Below are positions 7,375 through 14,305 of a stretch of DNA of 17,836 nt, piece after piece (positions within the stretch are counted from its first letter, which is position 1; each line of letters starts with the position of its first letter). Source of the DNA: CAIUSP01 sp964594365 (GTDB taxonomy: Bacteria > Actinomycetota > Thermoleophilia > Solirubrobacterales > 70-9); assembly GCA_964594365.1 (NCBI GenBank), contig CAZQMB010000022.1, positions 1-17,836 on the forward strand, written 5' to 3'. The notes beneath the pieces were generated by a model, which saw only the letters and a list, made by a program, of their open reading frames with translations, did no database searches and was not told where the DNA came from. The position numbers and the translations under genes were made by a program.

Positions 7375-8124
7375 ATGCCCGCTCAAGCGTATGCCGGAAA
7401 AGAGTGCGTCTGCCAGTTCCGCAAAGGGATCTGCGATCAGACCTGCGTCAAGGACATGCAGGAGACCCCTGTCTACATCGCCTGTCTCAGGCTCAAGGGA
7501 CGCAGGTGTCTGGTGGTAGGTGGAGGCGATGTCGGTCTCGAGAAGATCGAAGGTCTGCTCGCGTGCGGAGGAGACGTACATCTGATCGCACCAGAAGCCT
7601 GCAAGGCAGTCGAGGAACTCGCCGAAGAGGGCTCGATCACCTGGGATCGCAAGGTCTACGAACCCGGCGACCTGGAGGGTGCCTTCATGGTGATCGCGGC
7701 CACCAACGACAGCGAGGTCAACATCGGGATCTACGACGACGCCGAGAAGAAGGCGATGCTCGCCAACGTGGTCGACGTGCCACCGCTGTGCAACTTCATC
7801 CTGCCCGCGATCGTACGGACCGGCTCGCTCGCCATCGCCATCTCCACCCAGGGTGCTTCGCCGGCACTCGCAAAGAGGATGAAGCGAGAGATCGCCGAGA
7901 CCTTCGGTGAGCCCTACGCGGAGTTGGCGATCGTGCTCAACGAGGCTCGTGGTTGGGCCAAGTCCACACTTCCGACCTATCAGGACCGGAAGGCATTCTT
8001 CGAGGAGATCGTCAACGGCGATCCCGATCCGATCGAGCTGATGCGGGCCGGTAACCGCAGCGAGATCGACTCGATCATCGAGGCAGCGAAGGAGAAACAC
8101 GCCGCTGCCGTAGCCAGCGCCTGA
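7375..8124 (+). CDS. Precorrin-2 dehydrogenase / sirohydrochlorin ferrochelatase-like
   Basis: 249 residues. The body matches the N-terminal module of siroheme synthase (CysG-N/Met8p/SirC): NAD-dependent oxidation of precorrin-2 to sirohydrochlorin, and in some members iron insertion. Seen: PVYIACLRLKGRRCLVVGGG (32-51) Rossmann start, GGGDVGLEKIEGLL, AATNDSEVN (108-116), NVVDVP (131-136; D134 sits where the family's catalytic Asp lies) and STQGASPALAKRMK (157-170). No uroporphyrinogen methyltransferase domain is attached, so uroporphyrinogen III must be methylated by another enzyme. The family usually begins near M28 (ATG 7456). I prefer ATG 7375 because the 27 codons before M28 show mostly G/C third positions and a pattern C11-x-C13, C20, C24. 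Neither start has a good Shine-Dalgarno. It may serve siroheme or the anaerobic cobalamin route; the latter would suit the B12-dependent reductase downstream. Confidence 0.88.
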   Translation: MPAQAYAGKECVCQFRKGICDQTCVKDMQETPVYIACLRLKGRRCLVVGGGDVGLEKIEGLLACGGDVHLIAPEACKAVEELAEEGSITWDRKVYEPGDLEGAFMVIAATNDSEVNIGIYDDAEKKAMLANVVDVPPLCNFILPAIVRTGSLAIAISTQGASPALAKRMKREIAETFGEPYAELAIVLNEARGWAKSTLPTYQDRKAFFEEIVNGDPDPIELMRAGNRSEIDSIIEAAKEKHAAAVASA

Positions 8125-8137
8125 GCTCCTAGGCGCT
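8116..8137. terminator. Hairpin shared by two convergent genes
   Basis: AGCGCCT (8116-8122) and AGGCGCT (8131-8137) form a perfect 7-bp stem with an 8-base loop. The loop and arms contain both stop codons: the TGA of the SirC-like gene (8122-8124) and the TAG of the photolyase gene (8129-8131 read on minus). On the plus strand a pyrimidine-rich run ending in TTTT follows (8138-8153). It is probably a compact bidirectional terminator, since the two genes end 4 bases apart. Confidence 0.55.
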
Positions 8138-9544
8138 CGACTCCCTCTCTTTTGCGGCGCGGTAGCGCTCCAACGCCTCCTCGCGCGCCTGCTTGTGGTC
8201 GACCATCGGCTCGGGGTAATCACGACCGATCACGCAACCGCAGGCCTCCTGCTCCTCGACCGACATCCGTGAGGGCTCGGCCAGGAACTTGTCGGGGACA
8301 CCGGCCAACTCGGGTACGAAACGCCGGACGTAGGTGCCTTCAGGGTCGTAGCGCTCCTGATGCAGCGCCGGATTGAAGATGCGCTTGAAGGCCGGTTGAG
8401 GATCGGTTCCCACCGACGCGATCCACTGCCAGTTGCCGTTGTTGTTGGCCTCGTCGCCATCGACCAGGTAGCGCATGAAGTGCTCCTCACCCATCCGCCA
8501 ATCGATGCCGAGATCCTTGGTCAGGAAGGATCCGACCACCAGCCGGGCTCGGTTGTGCATCCAGCCCTCCTCGAGCAGTTGGCGCATCCCGGCGTCGACC
8601 AAGGGAAAGCCGGTACGCCCCTCGGCCCAGGCAGCGAACGCCTTCGCATCCCGTGACCAACCGAAGCCCTTCCGGTAGCGCTGCTGGAACTCGGTCGTTC
8701 GGTTGTCGGGGAAGTGGTAGAGGACGTGGGAGTAGAAATCGCGCCAGCAGAGTTGCCTGCGGAACCCCTCCGGACCCTCTCCCTGAGGAAGGGCTTCTTC
8801 TATCTGACGCGGCGAGATCGTCCCGAAATGCAGATGGGGCGAGAGCCTGGAGGTCAGGTCCTGTCCAAGGGCATCGTGGATCTCGGTATATCGGTCGACT
8901 CCGTCGGAGAGGAATCTCTCGAACAGCCGGTGCGCCTCCTTCTCGCCACCGACCGGGGGATTGCCCAGAGTCTGCTCCAGCTTCAAGTCGGCAAGCGTCG
9001 GGATGGGAGAGGGTTTGGGAGCGGCCGCGGGCTGGGCTGCCTTCTTCGGAACGGGCAGGACCTCGCGGCGCGGCACCTTGTCCCAGTTGCGGAAGAACGG
9101 TGTGAACACCGTGTACGGCTTGCCCTTCTGGGTTGCGATCGGACGGACATCGACCGTGTCCGTTCCGTCGTGGGCAAACAGCTCGACGCCGGTTCCCTCC
9201 AGCGCGTCGCGGACCTGTTCACCCCGCTTCCTCGCAAACGGGGTCAGGTCACGCGAGAAGTGCAACTCGGTTGCGCCGATCGTCTCGACGAACTCGGGGA
9301 TCTGCTGGTCGGGGCGACCTTCGAGAACGTGCAGGGTGGTTCCGATCTCCTCCAGCGATGCGCGCAACTCGCCGAGGCACTCCAGCAAGAACTGGGTGCG
9401 CGGACCCGACGCGAATCGGCCATGGATCAGTCGGTCGTCGAGGCAGAAGACCGCAGCGACCTCCCCGCGCTCGACGGCTGTCGTCAGGGCAGGGTGGTCG
9501 GCGACTCTGAGATCACGCCTGAACCAGACGACGGAAACGGTCAC
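8129..9544 (-). CDS. phr: Deoxyribodipyrimidine photolyase (CPD photolyase, class I type)
   Basis: 471 residues, typical length. It uses blue light and reduced FAD to split cyclobutane pyrimidine dimers. The N-terminal alpha/beta antenna domain begins with VVWFRRDLRVADHPAL (5-20). The C-terminal FAD domain has RRQLCWRDFYSHVLYHFP (262-279), GRTGFPLVDAGMRQL, GWMHNRARLVV, LGIDWR and NNNGNWQWIASVGTDP (367-382). By comparison with the E. coli enzyme, the electron-transfer tryptophans are W296, W349 and W372, W374 sits at the lesion side, and N368 occupies the Asn position that typifies photolyases rather than many cryptochromes. The start is GTG at 9544; no clear Shine-Dalgarno is seen. A Pro/Ala/Lys-rich linker (about 165-182) joins the domains. 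The gene stands alone, convergent with the SirC-like gene. Antenna chromophore type cannot be told. Confidence 0.95.
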   Translation of the reverse strand: MTVSVVWFRRDLRVADHPALTTAVERGEVAAVFCLDDRLIHGRFASGPRTQFLLECLGELRASLEEIGTTLHVLEGRPDQQIPEFVETIGATELHFSRDLTPFARKRGEQVRDALEGTGVELFAHDGTDTVDVRPIATQKGKPYTVFTPFFRNWDKVPRREVLPVPKKAAQPAAAPKPSPIPTLADLKLEQTLGNPPVGGEKEAHRLFERFLSDGVDRYTEIHDALGQDLTSRLSPHLHFGTISPRQIEEALPQGEGPEGFRRQLCWRDFYSHVLYHFPDNRTTEFQQRYRKGFGWSRDAKAFAAWAEGRTGFPLVDAGMRQLLEEGWMHNRARLVVGSFLTKDLGIDWRMGEEHFMRYLVDGDEANNNGNWQWIASVGTDPQPAFKRIFNPALHQERYDPEGTYVRRFVPELAGVPDKFLAEPSRMSVEEQEACGCVIGRDYPEPMVDHKQAREEALERYRAAKERESSA

Positions 9545-9560
9545 ATGGATGAGCCTATAA

Positions 9561-9582
9561 GGCGCCCTATATGTAGGGAGCC
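9561..9582. repeat. Imperfect hairpin between hlyIII-like and photolyase genes
   Basis: GGCGCCCTA (9561-9569) pairs with TAGGGAGCC (9574-9582) with one mismatch, around a TATG loop. It lies in the 54-base gap after the hemolysin III-like stop and 17 bases upstream of the photolyase GTG, both minus strand. No T-run follows on the minus strand, so it could be a weak terminator or a photolyase operator. Confidence 0.4.
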
Positions 9583-9598
9583 CTGGTGGGCATCAAAC

Positions 9599-10504
9599 TC
9601 AGGCGCTGGGGACGACGAATCCGGCGATCGCGGCGAACTGGAGGATCGCCGCAGCGATCACGAGCAGATGGAAGACCTCGTGGTAGCCGAACACCCCCGG
9701 TCGCGGGTTGGGCCGCTTGGCGGCGTAGATGATCGCGCCGATCAGGTAGAGCACGCCGCCGGCGAGCAGCAACGTGGTGCCACCGACCCCAAGAGAGGAA
9801 GCCATCTCCGGAAAGGGAATCGCGGCCGCGACCCCGACGCTGACGTAGATCACGACCCTCAAGACCTTCGGTGCGTTGATCCAAACGAGGTTGAACAGGA
9901 CTCCGGCAAGCGCGATCGCCCAGAGGACGATCAACACCACCATCGCCGAGCGACCCTCGAGGACCAGAAGAGCAAACGGCGTGTAGGTGGCGGCGATGAA
10001 TACGAGGATCATCGTGTGGTCGAGTCGACGCATCCACTGGCGCGCGGACGGCCGCTTCCAGTCCACCCGGTGATAGACGGTGCTGACACCGAACAGACCC
10101 AGGAGACCGAGGACGTAGATCCCGATCGCGAGCCTCGGCTCACCGGGGGCCGCAAACGCGAGCAGCGTCACGCCAGCGATCAGGAAGGCGAAGAAGGCCC
10201 AGGTATGGGAGACACCTCGAAGGCTCGGCTTGGCGGCGGCGATCGCATCGGCGATCTTCTCACCGGCCTCGCTGGCGGCCTCTCGAGCGGCTTCGGTTGC
10301 TTCGGAGAACTTCTCTCCCGCGACGCCGGCTGCATCCGAGATCCTCTCACTGGCTTCGCCGGCCGCCTCGGCGATCCGGTCTCCAGCCGACTCGGCGACG
10401 TCGGCGATCTTTCCGCCAGCTGCCTCGGCTGCCTCCCGCGCTGCTCTCACCGGACCGGTGACCGGATCGGGGATTTGCTCGGGAGAATCTCCAAATTGCG
10501 TCAA
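9599..10504 (-). CDS. Hemolysin III / PAQR-family membrane protein with 11-mer repeat N-terminus
   Basis: 301 residues from TTG 10504, chosen because GGAGA lies 4-5 bases upstream and because the open frame further upstream would reach within 20 bases of nrdJ. Residues about 95-301 form a seven-helix hemolysin III/YqfA-type (PAQR superfamily) membrane domain. Its conserved metal-site motifs are present: STVYHR (S141, H145), RRLDHTMI (D162, H163) and GYHEVFHLLV (H275, H279), suggesting a zinc-dependent membrane hydrolase-like fold. The bacterial biochemical role is poorly known; the hemolysin name is historical. The usual family length is about 210-220, so the N-terminal about 90 residues are extra. 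They comprise 11-residue units at 30-91 (GGKIADVAESA, GDRIAEAAGEA, SERISDAAGVA, GEKFSEATEAA, then a 7-residue and a last 11-residue unit), predicted as a long amphipathic helix on the cytoplasmic side. GTG at 10450 is an alternative start. Confidence 0.88.
   Translation of the reverse strand: MTQFGDSPEQIPDPVTGPVRAAREAAEAAGGKIADVAESAGDRIAEAAGEASERISDAAGVAGEKFSEATEAAREAASEAGEKIADAIAAAKPSLRGVSHTWAFFAFLIAGVTLLAFAAPGEPRLAIGIYVLGLLGLFGVSTVYHRVDWKRPSARQWMRRLDHTMILVFIAATYTPFALLVLEGRSAMVVLIVLWAIALAGVLFNLVWINAPKVLRVVIYVSVGVAAAIPFPEMASSLGVGGTTLLLAGGVLYLIGAIIYAAKRPNPRPGVFGYHEVFHLLVIAAAILQFAAIAGFVVPSA
10232..10417 (-). repeat. Coding 33-bp-period repeat (11-residue amphipathic units)
   Basis: This encodes residues 30-91 of the PAQR-family protein as four full 11-mers, one 7-residue unit and a final 11-mer. 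The consensus is G-[GDE]-[KR]-[IF]-[AS]-[DE]-x-A-x-x-A. The period, small/hydrophobic face and charged face resemble apolipoprotein, synuclein and LEA-type lipid-binding helices. The repetition is visible directly; lipid binding is inference. Confidence 0.75.
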
Positions 10505-10512
10505 GGTTCTCC
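10482..10512. promoter_or_regulatory. Palindrome and half-site in the divergent hlyIII-like/nrdJ region
   Basis: GGAGA-A-TCTCC (10482-10492) is a palindrome, and a further TTCTCC (10507-10512) repeats its right half. They straddle the proposed TTG start of the membrane protein and lie about 165-190 bases upstream of nrdJ. It could be an operator; the left copy is inside coding sequence if TTG 10504 is the start, so chance is possible. I see no recognisable NrdR box (AcaCTATATATAGTgT type). Confidence 0.25.
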
Positions 10513-10662
10513 GAAAGATAGTCGGCCGACGCCCCGGGGTCGCTAGATTCGGAAACCGAGGGCGAGGGACCGGGCCGAGGGCCTGCAATCCCCCTCCCTT
10601 TAGAGACCTTTTACGTCCGGCCCAGGCGGGATATTGATCGGCCCACCCAGGCATCTATCGAG
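10513..10662 (+). other. nrdJ 5' leader, no confident element
   Basis: About 150 bases between the membrane-protein start and the nrdJ ribosome binding site. TAGATT (10544-10549) is a possible -10 without a good -35 partner. A GGCC-GAG-GGCC dyad occurs in the GC-rich part near 10572-10585. I looked for cobalamin riboswitch conserved boxes and NrdR boxes and did not see them. Confidence 0.3.
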
Positions 10663-10668
10663 AGGAGA
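10663..10668 (+). promoter_or_regulatory. Strong Shine-Dalgarno of nrdJ
   Basis: AGGAGA, six bases before the ATG at 10675. It is the strongest plus-strand ribosome binding site in the window and fixes the nrdJ start. Confidence 0.85.
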
Positions 10669-10674
10669 AATCAA

Positions 10675-13488
10675 ATGGCCAGGGCAGCTTCGAAGTCCCA
10701 TAACGCAGCAACCAACGAGGGCCTGGCCATCGAACGCCGGTTCTCCACCGACGGAGTCCACCCCTTCGACGAGATCGAGTGGGAGATGCGCGACGCGATC
10801 ATCGGCGATCCCGCCGACCCCGCCTTCGAGCAGCGTCAGGTCGAGTTCCCGAAGACCTGGACCCAGAACGCCACCAACATCGTCGCCCAGAAGTACTTCC
10901 GGGGACAACTCGGCTCCGACGACCGCGAGAGCTCGGTCAAGCAGATGGTCGGTCGCGTCGCCGGCACGATCGCCCAGTGGGGACGCGACGGCGGCTACTT
11001 CGCAACCGACGAGGATGCCGACGCCTTCGAGGCCGAACTGACATCGATCCTGGTCAATCAGCGTGCCGCGTTCAACTCTCCCGTCTGGTTCAACGTCGGG
11101 TTCGAGGAGAACCCGCAGTGCTCGGCCTGCTTCATCCTCTCGGTGGAGGACACCATGGAGTCGATCCTCGGCTGGAACACCAAGGAGGGCACGATCTTCC
11201 GCGGCGGCTCCGGTTCGGGCATCAACCTCTCCAACATCCGCGGTTCGGTCGAGCCACTCTCCAAGGGCGGACTCGCCTCCGGTCCGGTCAGCTTCATGCG
11301 CGGCGCCGATTCCTGGGCCGGCACGATCAAGTCGGGCGGCAAGACCCGGCGTGCCGCCAAGATGGTCGTGCTCGACATCGATCATCCGGATATCGAGGAC
11401 TTCGTCTGGTGCAAGGCCCGCGAGGAGGACAAGGCCCAGGCACTGGCCGACGCTGGCTTCGACATGTCGATCGACGGTGAGGGGTTCACCTCGATCCAGT
11501 ACCAGAACGCAAACAACTCGGTTCGGGTCACCGATGACTTCATGGAGGCCGCCGAGAAGAAGGCCGACTGGAATCTGGTTGCCCGCGACGGAGGAGCGGT
11601 CACCAAGACGCTCCCGGCAGAGGAGTTGATGACCCAGGTCGCCGAGGCCGCATGGCGCTGTGCGGACCCGGGCATCCAGTACGACACGACCATCAACCGT
11701 TGGCACACCTGCCCCGAGTCAGGGCGGATCAATGCATCGAATCCGTGCTCGGAGTACATGCACGTGGACGACTCGGCCTGCAACCTGGCCTCGATCAACC
11801 TGATGAAGTTCCGCAACGAGGACGGAACCTTCATGGTGGACGACTTCCGTCACACCGTGGACATCCTCTTCCTGGCACAGGAGATCGTGGTGGGTCCGTC
11901 CAGCTACCCGACCGAGGACATCGGCAAGAACGCCCGTGCCTTCCGTCAGCTGGGACTCGGATACGCCAACCTCGGCGCGTTGCTGATGTCGAACGGCCTT
12001 CCGTACGACTCGGAGGAAGGTCGCGCGATGGCCGGAGCGATCACCGCTCTGATGACCGGACGCGGCTACCGTCGCTCGGCCGAGATAGCCGATGCGATCG
12101 GCCCGTACGAGGCATACGAGAAGAACCGCGATGCCCACAACAGCGTGATGCGGATGCACCGCGACGCCTCTTACGAGCTGAGCGAGGATCTGGTCGAGGA
12201 GAAGCTCCTCGCCGCCGCCCGCGAGAGCTGGGACGAGGCGGTCGAACTCGGTGAGGAGCACGGCTACCGTAACGCCCAGGCGACGGTACTCGCTCCCACC
12301 GGGACGATCAGCTTCCTGATGGACTGCGACACGACCGGCATCGAGCCCGACTTCTCGCTGGTCAAGTTCAAGGAACTGGTCGGTGGCGGGCAGATGAAGA
12401 TCGTCAACGGCTCGGTGCCTCTGGCGCTCGAGACCCTCGGCTACACCCAGGCCGAGATCGAGCAGATCGAAGCGCACATCAACGAGCACAACACGATCGT
12501 CGGTGCCCCGGGTCTCAAGCCCGAACACCTCGAGGTGTTCGACGTGGCGGTCGGGGAGCGCTCCATCTCCCACACCGGACACATCGACATGATGGCCGCG
12601 ACGCAGCCGTTCATCTCGGGCGCCATCTCCAAGACGGTCAACCTGCCGGAGTCGGCCACGGTGGAAGACATCGCCGAGGCCTACACATACGGCTGGAAGC
12701 AGGGTCTGAAGGCGCTCGCGATCTACCGCGACGGCTCGAAGACCGCTCAGGCGCTTCGCACCTCCGACAAGGAGGATGCCGACGCCGGTGCGGACGCATC
12801 GGCTGAGCCGGTCCGGACCCGGATGCCGAACGAGCGCCAGTCGATCACCCACAAGTTCAACATCGGCCAGCAGGAGGGCTACATCACCGCTGGCATGTAC
12901 GAGGACGGCTCGCTGGGCGAGATCTTCCTCACCGATGTCGGCAAGGAGGGCTCGACGATCAAGGGCATGATGAACGCGTTCGCCACGGCGATCTCGATCG
13001 GACTGCAGTACGGAGTGCCGCTCGAGGTGTTCGTCAACAAGTTCAGCTACGTGCGCTTCGAGCCGGAAGGGATCACCCGCAACCCGGAGATCCCGTTCGC
13101 CAAGTCGCTGCCCGACTACATCATGCGCTGGCTGGCGAGCCGCTTCGTCACCGACTACGACTACCTGGAGGGTCTGGGCATCCTCACCGAGGAGGTCAGG
13201 CGTCGCCGCGAGGCCCAGCAGGCTCTGCCGATCGGCGACACAGCCGGCCCGGCCAACGGAGACAGCGGCGGTTCGAGCAACGGCGGTAACGGAAGTCCCG
13301 AGGCGTCGGTCGACACGCCCGAGGCGGCTCCTGCCACTGCAGCTCTCACAGATACGCCGCCCGTGGTCCCGGCCAAGATGGAGGGTCTGGAGCTCGGCCC
13401 CGCCTGTGATCAGTGCGGAGGCATGATGCAGCGCACAGGCTCCTGCTACACCTGCCCCAGCTGCGGCAACAACACCGGTTGCGGCTGA
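10675..13488 (+). CDS. nrdJ: Class II (adenosylcobalamin-dependent) ribonucleotide reductase
   Basis: 937 residues; it reduces ribonucleotides to deoxyribonucleotides using adenosylcobalamin to make a thiyl radical, without oxygen dependence. There is no N-terminal ATP-cone. Seen: redox Cys C152 in CSACFILSVEDT; GGSGSGINLSNIRGS (177-191); radical-site NPCSE with N356, C358 and E360; partner redox Cys C369 in SACNLASINL; APTGTISFLMDCDTTGIEP (about 540-558) phosphate-binding region. A TSCPD-type domain follows (about 840-915 by motif order, RQSITHKFNIGQQEGYI to PDYIMRWL being its core), then a Gly/Ser/Pro-rich linker, then a Cys tail CDQC (911-914) and CYTCPSC (924-930) ending GCG, suited to passing electrons to the active-site disulfide. 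Architecture matches actinobacterial NrdJ. The gene is monocistronic: strong SD in front, strong terminator behind. Confidence 0.97.
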   Translation: MARAASKSHNAATNEGLAIERRFSTDGVHPFDEIEWEMRDAIIGDPADPAFEQRQVEFPKTWTQNATNIVAQKYFRGQLGSDDRESSVKQMVGRVAGTIAQWGRDGGYFATDEDADAFEAELTSILVNQRAAFNSPVWFNVGFEENPQCSACFILSVEDTMESILGWNTKEGTIFRGGSGSGINLSNIRGSVEPLSKGGLASGPVSFMRGADSWAGTIKSGGKTRRAAKMVVLDIDHPDIEDFVWCKAREEDKAQALADAGFDMSIDGEGFTSIQYQNANNSVRVTDDFMEAAEKKADWNLVARDGGAVTKTLPAEELMTQVAEAAWRCADPGIQYDTTINRWHTCPESGRINASNPCSEYMHVDDSACNLASINLMKFRNEDGTFMVDDFRHTVDILFLAQEIVVGPSSYPTEDIGKNARAFRQLGLGYANLGALLMSNGLPYDSEEGRAMAGAITALMTGRGYRRSAEIADAIGPYEAYEKNRDAHNSVMRMHRDASYELSEDLVEEKLLAAARESWDEAVELGEEHGYRNAQATVLAPTGTISFLMDCDTTGIEPDFSLVKFKELVGGGQMKIVNGSVPLALETLGYTQAEIEQIEAHINEHNTIVGAPGLKPEHLEVFDVAVGERSISHTGHIDMMAATQPFISGAISKTVNLPESATVEDIAEAYTYGWKQGLKALAIYRDGSKTAQALRTSDKEDADAGADASAEPVRTRMPNERQSITHKFNIGQQEGYITAGMYEDGSLGEIFLTDVGKEGSTIKGMMNAFATAISIGLQYGVPLEVFVNKFSYVRFEPEGITRNPEIPFAKSLPDYIMRWLASRFVTDYDYLEGLGILTEEVRRRREAQQALPIGDTAGPANGDSGGSSNGGNGSPEASVDTPEAAPATAALTDTPPVVPAKMEGLELGPACDQCGGMMQRTGSCYTCPSCGNNTGCG

Positions 13489-13525
13489 GGCCGAGCGGGT
13501 TCACCTCCCGCACCAGTTGACTGTA

Positions 13526-13552
13526 AAAAGGCGAGCCTCTGGCTCGCCTTTT
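13526..13552. terminator. Bidirectional intrinsic terminator between nrdJ and DUF305 gene
   Basis: AAAAGGCGAGCC (13526-13537), loop TCT, GGCTCGCCTTTT (13541-13552): a perfect 12-bp stem with an A-run on one side and T-run on the other, so it works in both directions. It lies 37 bases after the nrdJ stop and touches the stop codon of the convergent DUF305 gene. Confidence 0.9.
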
Positions 13553-14196
13553 CAGTGGCCCATGTGCTCCATTCCGGCCCCACCCGAGCCGTGACCCATG
13601 TGTATGCCGGACCCGCCACCAGCAGGAGATCGGGCCCCGTACCACTCGAGGCGCCAAGCGTTCATCCGAGCGATCTCCGCGGTCTGAGCCTCGATGATCG
13701 AGCGAGCGAGCGCCTCTACCTCTGGATCGGAGCCTCGGGCGAGTTCGGCACGAGCCATCCTGATCGCTCCCTGGTGGTGGGGGATCATCGCATCGATGAA
13801 GGCCCTGTCGAAGGGAACTTCCCCGTCGATGGATTCGGCCATCATCCCCATGCCCATACCCATCTCCTCGGCGGAGAGCCCCATACCTCCGTCATCTCCA
13901 TGCATCTCGGCGTCGTCTCCGCTCACACCGAGCCGCTGACGGATCTCCAGCATCTGATCGATCTCTCTGCTCTGGGACTTCACGATTTCGTTGGCGAGCC
14001 CCCGGATCTCCTTGTGCTCTGCCTGGTCCTGGGCCAACTCGGCCATTGCGATGGCCGACTCGTGGTGGGGAACCATCCAGGTGACGAATGCTTCGTCTGT
14101 CGATGCGGAATCGCTGCCTCCGCCGCAAGCGGCGAGGACAACCCCTCCGGTCAGCACCGCTGCAATCAACCGGGCCACCGAGAATCTGCCTCTCAC
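13552..14196 (-). CDS. DUF305-family lipoprotein, Met/His-rich, probable copper-linked
   Basis: 214 residues from GTG 14196, chosen by the GGAGG five bases upstream and the lipoprotein signal that begins there (RGRFSVARL, hydrophobic stretch, lipobox VLAAC with C24). The mature part carries two DUF305 halves with the family signature: DEAFVTWMVPHHESAIAMAE (34-53; H44-H45) and DRAFIDAMIPHHQGAIRMAR (130-149; H140-H141), each a ferritin-like helical pair. Between them is a Met/Asp/Gly-rich segment (97-120, MGMGMGMM) and at the C-terminus HMGHGSGG and MEHMGH. Such Met/His repeats are typical of extracytoplasmic copper binding, and DUF305 genes often neighbour copper-resistance genes; metal binding here is inference. 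It should be anchored on the outer face of the cell membrane. The gene is convergent with nrdJ and divergent from a second lipoprotein gene. Confidence 0.9.
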   Translation of the reverse strand: MRGRFSVARLIAAVLTGGVVLAACGGGSDSASTDEAFVTWMVPHHESAIAMAELAQDQAEHKEIRGLANEIVKSQSREIDQMLEIRQRLGVSGDDAEMHGDDGGMGLSAEEMGMGMGMMAESIDGEVPFDRAFIDAMIPHHQGAIRMARAELARGSDPEVEALARSIIEAQTAEIARMNAWRLEWYGARSPAGGGSGIHMGHGSGGAGMEHMGH

Positions 14197-14201
14197 CTCG
14201 A

Positions 14202-14206
14202 CCTCC
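14202..14206 (-). promoter_or_regulatory. Ribosome binding site deciding the DUF305 start
   Basis: GGAGG on the minus strand, five bases before the GTG at 14196. It argues against the much longer open frame that continues upstream to about 14634 and overlaps the divergent lipoprotein gene. Confidence 0.75.
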
Positions 14207-14262
14207 GAACTGGTCTCCGTTTCGTTTATCACGCACCCAACTCTAGAGGTGGGGCCAGTTCG
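14206..14262. promoter_or_regulatory. Spaced inverted repeat in divergent lipoprotein promoter region
   Basis: CGAACTGG (14206-14213) and CCAGTTCG (14255-14262) are perfect inverted copies 49 bases apart, with a CTCTAGAG palindrome (14241-14248) between. They sit in the 109-base region between two divergent lipoprotein genes. Such spacing fits paired operator sites, but no regulator gene is adjacent. TACTTT (14290-14295) could be a -10 for the plus-strand gene. Confidence 0.35.
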
Positions 14263-14305
14263 TCCCGCTTCTCTCGAATCGGTTTCTGGTACTTTCCGTT
14301 TCCTC

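Noticed and set aside
8714..10546. A 610-codon plus-strand open frame across the photolyase and hemolysin III-like genes
   Set aside because: It is antisense to two well-supported genes, its product is Arg/Asp/Gly-rich with no domain, and stop-free antisense frames are common in GC-rich genes.
10505..10654. Upstream ATG at 10654 for the hemolysin III-like gene
   Set aside because: It would leave only 20 bases to the nrdJ start, adds a basic non-conserved-looking segment, and lacks a ribosome binding site; TTG 10504 has GGAGA in front.
10505..10674. Cobalamin riboswitch or NrdR box in the nrdJ leader
   Set aside because: B12-dependent enzymes invite the search, but the conserved B12-box blocks and the AT-rich NrdR palindromes are not visible in the leader. 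A covariance-model search would settle the riboswitch question.
11719..12852. A 377-codon minus-strand open frame inside nrdJ (with a similar one at 10600-11706)
   Set aside because: Fully antisense to conserved nrdJ coding sequence; no ribosome binding site or recognisable domain.
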